Below, one piece after another: positions 43,475 to 48,382 of a DNA stretch of 48,382 nt. Source of the stretch: Candidatus Nitrosopumilus sp. (GTDB taxonomy: Archaea > Thermoproteota > Nitrososphaeria > Nitrososphaerales > Nitrosopumilaceae); contig JAANXA010000015.1 in the NCBI GenBank assembly GCA_018263505.1, positions 1-48,382 on the forward strand, written 5' to 3'. Positions within the stretch are counted from its first letter, which is position 1. Every line of letters starts with the position of its first letter. Position numbers and translations under genes: made by a program. The notes under the pieces were generated by a model. It worked only from the letters and a program-made list of their open reading frames with translations, did no database searches and was not told the DNA's origin.

Positions 43475-44557
43475 TTGAAAATTGCAATTAACATTCCTTT
43501 AGTTGATAAAGAAGAGATTACTGCAGTAACATCCATTCTTAGAAATGGTGTTTTAACTTCAGCTGCTAATCAAGGTGGAAAACATGTTCAAATTTTTGAA
43601 AAATCTGTCTCATCTTTTGTAAAATCAAAATATGTAATTGCCGTTAATTCAGGAACTGCCGCTTTACAGGCTGCTCTTTATGCATTAGATATAGGACCTG
43701 GAGATGAAGTTTTGGTTCCTTCATTTACTTTTGTTGCCACTGCAAATGCAGTTGTATCTACTGGAGCAAAACCAATTTTTGTTGATATACTAAAGGAAAA
43801 TTTCACTATAGATCCTGATGATTTGCAAAAAAAGATCACAAAAAAAACACGTGCAATTATTCCAGTTCACCTATATGGGAATGTATCAAATATAGAAAGA
43901 CTTGATGAAATCTCTAAAAAATACAATTTACCTATAATTGAAGATGCTGCACAATCTTTAGGTTCTACCTATAAACGAAAACATACTGGAACTTTTTTTG
44001 ATATGGGATGTTTTAGTATGTATCCTGCAAAAGTGATGACTTCTGGTGAAGGTGGTTTTATTGTAACTAACAATAAAAAATTACGTGATAAATTATTGAT
44101 GATAAGAAATCATGGAATGGTTCATGGATATGACACAAAAATATTTGGCTTGAATTTACGATTATCTGAAATCAATGCAGCTATCGCTACAGTACAAATG
44201 AAAAAACTTCCCAAATTTTTGAAAATTAGAAAAAATAATGCAAATTTTTTATCAAAATTATTATCTGATCTTAACATTCAATTACCACAACAACAAAAAA
44301 ATGAAAATGTCAATTGGTATCTTTATACAATTACAACAAAACAACGTAATTCTTTTGTGAAAAAACTTAATGAGAAAGGAATTGGTGCAGTTTCATATTA
44401 CCCAACACCAGTACACAAAACTCCTTTTTACAAACTTAAAACAAATCTTCCAATAACTGATTGGGCTTCAAAACATGTTGTATCTTTACCAATTCATCCA
44501 AAAGTAACTAAAACTAACATTGAATTTATTGCTAAAACTATACATGACATATTGTGA
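43475..44557 (+). CDS. DegT/DnrJ/EryC1-family sugar aminotransferase
   Basis: PLP-dependent transfer of an amino group to a nucleotide-sugar ketone, as for perosamine or bacillosamine-type sugars. 360 residues, TTG start. NSGTAALQAAL (58-68), VPSFTFVATANAV, EDAAQSLG (156-163), and Schiff-base Lys186 in FSMYPAKVMTSGEGG. Surface glycan or S-layer sugar synthesis is the likely role; no other glycan genes are next to it. Confidence 0.9.
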   Translation: MKIAINIPLVDKEEITAVTSILRNGVLTSAANQGGKHVQIFEKSVSSFVKSKYVIAVNSGTAALQAALYALDIGPGDEVLVPSFTFVATANAVVSTGAKPIFVDILKENFTIDPDDLQKKITKKTRAIIPVHLYGNVSNIERLDEISKKYNLPIIEDAAQSLGSTYKRKHTGTFFDMGCFSMYPAKVMTSGEGGFIVTNNKKLRDKLLMIRNHGMVHGYDTKIFGLNLRLSEINAAIATVQMKKLPKFLKIRKNNANFLSKLLSDLNIQLPQQQKNENVNWYLYTITTKQRNSFVKKLNEKGIGAVSYYPTPVHKTPFYKLKTNLPITDWASKHVVSLPIHPKVTKTNIEFIAKTIHDIL

Positions 44558-44756
44558 ATATTTTTGGTGAAGTAATTGGAAAAATCTGTAAGGTTATCCT
44601 ACAAATTTCTAAATAATACTATCTAAGCAATTCAAATTCATCTGTTATAGTTTGCACACTCAAGCGTAAATTTACTCAAAAATCTCTGATCCTGGATTTT
44701 TTAATCACATATTCATTGTAGGCAGATATTATCAGAAAATAAAGGAATCGATTTAA

Positions 44757-45023
44757 TCATTAAATTTCAATGAACATCAAAAAATCCAGATCATTTTCGT
44801 ATGCGGAAAAGAAGTTTGGGGTCAAAAATTTGAACATTCATTATTTCAATTACATAAAAATGGAATTGACAAAAATAATAAAATTATTGATTCTGATAAT
44901 CCATATCCGTATCTCACTGTTTCAAAATCTAAAATATAATATTTTCAAAATAATATAACATTAGTAAACTTGATTGATGAAATTAATTTCAAAACAATTT
45001 TAGAAAAAATTAAAATCTACTAA
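44757..45023 (+). pseudogene. Decayed coding remnant with in-frame stop
   Basis: One frame reads SLNFNEHQKIQIIFVCGKEV, then WGQKFEHSLFQLHKNGIDK and a D-N-PYPYLTVSKSKI stretch, stops at TAA 44937-44939, then continues in the same frame as YFQNNITLVNLIDEINFKTI to TAA 45021-45023. No start codon precedes it (a TAA lies at 44754-44756). The composition is protein-like, so it is probably the truncated end of an inactivated gene. Family unknown. Bases 44558-44756 between the aminotransferase and this remnant hold no gene I can support. A chance frame cannot be excluded. Confidence 0.4.
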
Positions 45024-45367
45024 TATCCATTTCTTTGTCTTTCTCTATTAACTTCATTTTTCTTTCTGTATTCTTCTACAATATCATCTGGTGTCAAATT
45101 TAGCTCAAGTGAAGCCTGAACAACAAAATGCCAAATGTCAATTAATTCTTCTCTTGCATCAGATACATCAAACTTTGTTGGAGTTTTCCACCATTTCCAA
45201 TTTGTTGTTCTTTGTAATTCTACTGCTTCGTGCATTATTGCAGTACTTAATGCAGAAATTCTACCTTCTGAATCCTTAGGATATCTGTCAAGATTCATCA
45301 TTTTTGATAATCCTTTTTGTAATTTGAAAATTGTATCTAATCTATCTTGTGAATTTTCTTCAGGCAA
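45020..45367 (-). CDS. Dimeric dUTPase-like (MazG-like all-alpha) protein
   Basis: 115 residues, TTG start. Helical NTP-pyrophosphatase fold: HEAVELQRTTNWKWWK and DAREELIDIWHFVVQASLEL hold the two E/D metal-binding pairs (E46, E49 region; E83-D87 region), and a basic tail EEYRKKNEVNRERQRNGY. The NWKWWK and REELIDIWHF signatures match the dUTPase_2 family. Likely hydrolyses dUTP to dUMP, keeping uracil out of DNA. The remnant's stop overlaps its stop. Confidence 0.82.
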   Translation of the reverse strand: MPEENSQDRLDTIFKLQKGLSKMMNLDRYPKDSEGRISALSTAIMHEAVELQRTTNWKWWKTPTKFDVSDAREELIDIWHFVVQASLELNLTPDDIVEEYRKKNEVNRERQRNGY

Positions 45368-45406
45368 CGATAAATTATTTTGGAAAATTATTAAACTTAA
45401 ATCTTT

Positions 45407-46300
45407 TTAGAATCTAATCATCTTTTCGTATATTTTAATTCGTTTTGAAATATCTCCTTTTTTGATCTTTAACAATCCATCCAATCCATATCTTTCAACA
45501 GCAAATGATCCTAACACATTTCCATAAACTACTGATTTTTTTATTTCTGATAATGTAGTTGATTTTTTATTTGCAAGATATCCTATCATTGCTCCTGCAA
45601 AAGAATCACCTGCACCTGTAGGATCTACTACATCTTCTAATGAAAATCCAGCAGTTGGGAAAATTATATCATCATAAAACATTAGAGAACCATGCTCACC
45701 TTTTTTAATAATTACATATTTTGCTCCCCATTTCATCATTTTTTTTGCACATTTGATTAGATTGAATTCTTTTGTGAGAAGTTTAGCTTCCTCATCATTT
45801 ATCACAACAGCATCTACAGATTTTATCATTTTGATAACTGATTCTCTTTTCGTGGAAATCCAAAAATCAATAGTATCACACATTGAAAATTTAACCTTAT
45901 CAAATTCTTTTAATAATAATGTATTTTGTTCAGGATCATTATTTGCAAGATACACAAATTGTGATTTTCTATAGTCTTTTGGAACAACGGGTTTAAAATC
46001 TTCAAGTACATTTAATTCTGTTTTCAAAGTTGATCTTGTACTTAGTGTATTATCATATTTTCCATCGTAACGAAACGTTTTACCTTTTTTTATAGATAAA
46101 CCTTGTAAATCAAGACGTTTGGATAAAGTTTGATGATGTTTTTTTGGAAAATCTTTTCCAACAACTGCAATTAATCCAGTATCTACAAAATTACTTGCTG
46201 AAATTGCAGCAAATGTAGCTGCACCACCTAAAACATTTTTCAATGTTTTTTTTGGTGTTCTAATAGTGTCTAATGCTGTTGAACCAAAAACAGTAAGCAT
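45407..46300 (-). CDS. PfkB-family carbohydrate/nucleoside kinase
   Basis: 297 residues. N-terminal GGAATFAAISA (25-35), the second PfkB signature DPTGAGDSFAGAMIGY (226-241) with catalytic Asp232, and ATP-site IIKKGEHGSL. The substrate (ribose, fructose phosphate, adenosine or similar) cannot be read. It is 40 bases upstream of the dUTPase gene on the same strand. Confidence 0.85.
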   Translation of the reverse strand: MLTVFGSTALDTIRTPKKTLKNVLGGAATFAAISASNFVDTGLIAVVGKDFPKKHHQTLSKRLDLQGLSIKKGKTFRYDGKYDNTLSTRSTLKTELNVLEDFKPVVPKDYRKSQFVYLANNDPEQNTLLLKEFDKVKFSMCDTIDFWISTKRESVIKMIKSVDAVVINDEEAKLLTKEFNLIKCAKKMMKWGAKYVIIKKGEHGSLMFYDDIIFPTAGFSLEDVVDPTGAGDSFAGAMIGYLANKKSTTLSEIKKSVVYGNVLGSFAVERYGLDGLLKIKKGDISKRIKIYEKMIRF

Positions 46301-46609
46301 TAAAAAAAAATCATTTTTGATGTATAAATTCTATTGCTTGTTAATTTTTAGACAAACAAGAATCAATGAACAAAAATAAAATTAATATGTAAAAATCATA
46401 TCATAACTTTTTATCATTTATAAAAAATTCAATTTATAATTTAATTATATTTTAATATTTTCTGTAATTCTAAGTTAAAAAAAATATTTTAAATGATTTT
46501 GGGCTGAAACTACCAAAAATTCCCAATTTGAATAGAAAGATGGTTAAAAATTGTGTAAATTTTTTGATTTATTCTCTAAGCACATTAGAGCTAATGAAAT
46601 AAATCAAAA
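46301..46609. other. 309-base intergenic region, AT-rich
   Basis: No gene supported. It holds the promoters of the divergent PfkB kinase gene (left) and the 167-residue protein (right). Runs of A and T are long. Near the right end there is a short inverted repeat CTCTAA-GCACA-TTAGAG at 46574-46590, 20 bases before the TTG start at 46610. Its size makes chance likely. No RNA gene or riboswitch fold was recognised. Confidence 0.5.
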
Positions 46610-47113
46610 TTGAACAATAATCAGTCATTGGCTAGAATTAAACTAAAGATAGGAGAAAATGAAATAGAAGTAGATTCTAGAGATTTTTATGTTGATAATC
46701 GAACAATTGGTGAAATAATTGATAATATTTCAAATCACTTACCGGAGAATCAAGCAAAAATTGTTTTTGAAGATGAATCTTCTACAAATTCAACAAAATT
46801 TGAACAACCAACACAATCTGGTTTAGAATTTTTGGATGATGTAGAAGTATTTGAACCTGAGTTTAATGAGCCAAAGTATATCACAACTAGTGAAATTAAA
46901 TCAAAATTACGAATTTTAGAGACTAGTAAATTTTTTGATGCTCCAAAAACTGTTACTGAAACTGTTCAACAACTTAGAGAATATGGTTGGGCAGCAAGTC
47001 CATTAGATGTATCAAAGGCACTAGCAAAAATGGCATCAACTAAAGAAATAATGAAAAATTCTCATGAAAATAGAACTCGTTATTACATTAAAGATTCACT
47101 AATTGCTAATTAG
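46610..47113 (+). CDS. Hypothetical protein with winged-helix-like C-terminus
   Basis: 167 residues, TTG start. N-terminal beta-alpha part (ARIKLKIGENEIEVDSRDFY, IGEIIDNISNHLP), an acidic linker, and a C-terminal region (about 95-165) with TTSEIKSKLRILETSKFF, AASPLDVSKALAKMAS and a wing ending NRTRYYIKDSL. Resembles the order of parts in the protein at 124-510, and both may be small DNA- or RNA-binding adaptors. Unknown function. Overlaps the convergent zinc-ribbon gene by eight bases. Confidence 0.6.
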   Translation: MNNNQSLARIKLKIGENEIEVDSRDFYVDNRTIGEIIDNISNHLPENQAKIVFEDESSTNSTKFEQPTQSGLEFLDDVEVFEPEFNEPKYITTSEIKSKLRILETSKFFDAPKTVTETVQQLREYGWAASPLDVSKALAKMASTKEIMKNSHENRTRYYIKDSLIAN

Positions 47114-47297
47114 ATGAATAAGAACATTTTTCACAATTAGTAAAAATTTCACCATCTAAATGATCAAAGTGTGTTTTACATTGATTACATGTGTGATGCA
47201 TATCAAAATACCCATCTTTTTCAATTTCATCAATTCTATTTGATTCAAGATTTGTACTTTTACATTTAATACAGTGACAACCACATTCAATTTTCAT
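47106..47297 (-). CDS. Small zinc-ribbon protein
   Basis: 63 residues. Cys pairs CGCHCIKC (residues 5-12), CNQC (37-40) and CEKC (55-58), so one or two zinc sites. A charged helix-like stretch lies between. Family not recognised; probably nucleic-acid or protein binding. Confidence 0.65.
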   Translation of the reverse strand: MKIECGCHCIKCKSTNLESNRIDEIEKDGYFDMHHTCNQCKTHFDHLDGEIFTNCEKCSYSSN

Positions 47298-47344
47298 AAT
47301 TTTTTACCGACACTGATGTATAGTTATAAGACTTATACAAATCA

Positions 47345-47500
47345 TTGGACAAAAAGAGAGATATTCCATTAGAAATTGATGATCATTTCAAATTATTTGG
47401 AAAAGAACCATGGGAAGTAGAATATGGTGAAAAATGTCCTATATGTAATATTAGAATTGATGAATATGGATTTTGTTCATGTGGTTCTAGTGGAGATTAA
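47345..47500 (+). CDS. 51-residue zinc-ribbon protein
   Basis: TTG at 47345-47347, TAA at 47498-47500. MDKKRDIPLEIDDHFKLFGK, EPWEVEYGEK, then CPICNIRIDEYGFCSCGSSGD: CPIC plus CSC at the right spacing for a zinc ribbon. Divergent from the previous zinc-ribbon gene, and it overlaps the convergent secreted-protein gene by 14 bases. Confidence 0.6.
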   Translation: MDKKRDIPLEIDDHFKLFGKEPWEVEYGEKCPICNIRIDEYGFCSCGSSGD

Positions 47501-48382
47501 TTTTTTTCATAAATGGAATTGCAATAATTATTAAAAATCCAATTGCCAATGGAGCAACTATTGGAAATTCAGGAATCACTGTAGTCCCAATTACCATTAT
47601 TTGTCCTGCACTTTCGGGTTTCATATTCAACCAAACATGAGTTCCGTTATTGAAATATGTATGATATGGAATTTTTTCATTATCAAGAAAAACTGAATAT
47701 GGTTCCCATAACAATTCTAATGGAATAATAATTGTAATGAATTGATTTTTTTCAACTACATCAAAAGTAATACTTTTTGTTGGTTGATCAAAATTAAATT
47801 CATTAACATCATTATGACTTTGTATCTCAACTAAAAATTCATTATTTTCCCAATTAACATTTTTTAAAATTGTTGGTTGTTCAATTGAATATTCTAAAAT
47901 CATTTGACATCCATGACATGCAATTCCTTTTTTCTCATCTAATTTTATTGGGTTTTCATTTACGAAAATTAAATCTACTTCTTCAGAAAAAATAAATGAT
48001 GTTGTCTCTAAATATTGAAAACTCCATGTCCATACATTATTCACTTTAGTTAGTACATGTTCAAGATCATATTCTACTATTAATTTTTCATTTGATGGAT
48101 TAAGTAAAATTGAATTAGTACCACTAACGGTACCAAATTGTAATTCATTTCCTTGCTCATTCATCACTGAAATATTTGATACTGTTCCATAAATCAAATC
48201 AAGATTCTTTGGCAAACTTGATGAATGAATAACATGTTTTACATGAACTTTTCCGTCCTCATCAATCATAACTTCAACTGATTTTTGTGAAGCTTTTTCA
48301 CCTATTGAGATTTGTGCATTAGCAATAGGCACAAAAGAAATTAGAGCTAAAACTACTAAAATCCCAAAAATCTTTGAATTCA
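47487..48382 (-). CDS. Secreted surface protein with PEF-CTERM-like anchor, 5' end cut
   Basis: The frame runs to the window edge. Its first codon would be xTG with the x base just outside (base 48383), followed by NSKIFGILVVLALISFVPIA and NA|Q, a signal peptide. About 298 residues. The mature part is beta-rich with a Cys pair (ACHGCQMI). The C-terminus reads VIPEFPIVAPLAIGFLIII plus a basic KK tail, resembling the archaeal PEF/PEFG-CTERM signals cut by an archaeosortase. A shorter GTG start at 48330-48332 would lose most of the signal peptide. Likely anchored outside the cell. Confidence 0.7.
   Translation of the reverse strand, partial: NSKIFGILVVLALISFVPIANAQISIGEKASQKSVEVMIDEDGKVHVKHVIHSSSLPKNLDLIYGTVSNISVMNEQGNELQFGTVSGTNSILLNPSNEKLIVEYDLEHVLTKVNNVWTWSFQYLETTSFIFSEEVDLIFVNENPIKLDEKKGIACHGCQMILEYSIEQPTILKNVNWENNEFLVEIQSHNDVNEFNFDQPTKSITFDVVEKNQFITIIIPLELLWEPYSVFLDNEKIPYHTYFNNGTHVWLNMKPESAGQIMVIGTTVIPEFPIVAPLAIGFLIIIAIPFMKKINLH

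Noticed and set aside
44770-44958. 62-codon plus-strand frame in the remnant region
   Set aside because: Its product is a low-complexity I/K/L string; the neighbouring frame reads as a decayed protein instead.
46574-46590. CTCTAA/TTAGAG hairpin before 46610
   Set aside because: Six-base stem in AT-rich DNA; listed within the intergenic note but not claimed as regulatory.
1-48382. Search for phage, insertion sequence or defence genes
   Set aside because: No transposase, integrase, restriction or CRISPR-associated motifs were seen in any reading frame.

Overview
The window looks like chromosomal DNA from a marine ammonia-oxidising archaeon (Nitrososphaerota/Thaumarchaeota, Nitrosopumilus-like). 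The evidence is the very AT-rich sequence, gene-dense layout with tiny gaps, TATA boxes placed for leaderless or near-leaderless transcripts, and the gene mix: Orc1/Cdc6, PolD small subunit DP1, a GINS51-like protein, PCNA, RpoL, TFS, a thermosome, Amt/GlnK, a cupredoxin and several lineage-type proteins with no recognised family. No phage, insertion sequence, CRISPR array or rRNA gene was seen; one tRNA gene (Pro, GGG) is present.

Layout. 1-510: the tail of an AbrB-like protein and a small wHTH-like protein. 511-998: a probable replication origin with two direct ORB-like boxes, an inverted box, an AT-rich tract and an inverted repeat touching the cdc6 start. 999-7386: cdc6, PolD DP1, a SpoIIM-like membrane protein, glyA and a thermosome subunit. 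7.4-12.5 kb: glnA, GINS51, an AN1 zinc finger, and an SDR/SQR-like pair. 12.6-22 kb: tRNA-Pro, then an RNA-centred block on the minus strand (thpR-cca-kinase), the UPF0200/UPF0201 pair, and the tight minus-strand operon prs-Trm11-like-rnz-sir2 behind a large MscS channel. 22-31.4 kb: a KamA-like radical SAM enzyme, a secreted protein, a J-domain/beta-repeat protein, then a nitrogen-signalling neighbourhood: an extended PII-like protein, glnK with two overlapping microproteins, amt, a small cytosolic protein, a Cache-HAMP-cyclase sensor and a membrane-anchored cupredoxin. 31.4-36 kb: a ferredoxin, a degenerate RecA-like protein, a class V aminotransferase, a RAM-domain protein, a cyclase-family hydrolase, a phosphatase and a three-gene cluster of unknown small proteins. 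36-38.9 kb: rpoL-tfs-pcn-lysC. 38.9-48.4 kb: secreted proteins (one with a PEF-CTERM-like tail cut by the window edge), cobJ, tyrS, small zinc proteins, a sugar aminotransferase, a decayed gene, dUTPase, and a PfkB kinase.

Themes. Replication and transcription genes lie around and beyond a candidate origin. Ammonium uptake, PII signalling and cyclic-nucleotide-type sensing are neighbours with a perfect palindrome between glnK and amt. About eighteen genes appear to begin with TTG, and ten convergent pairs overlap at their stop codons, often by only four bases. The most promising undescribed items are the pair of overlapping 44- and 30-codon membrane microproteins behind glnK, the PII-like protein with a helical C-terminal extension, the J-domain protein with HSD instead of HPD fused to a beta-rich repeat region, the tandem 49/50-residue paralogues, and the origin architecture with a box overlapping the cdc6 start. 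All family assignments are by reading motifs; no search was run.
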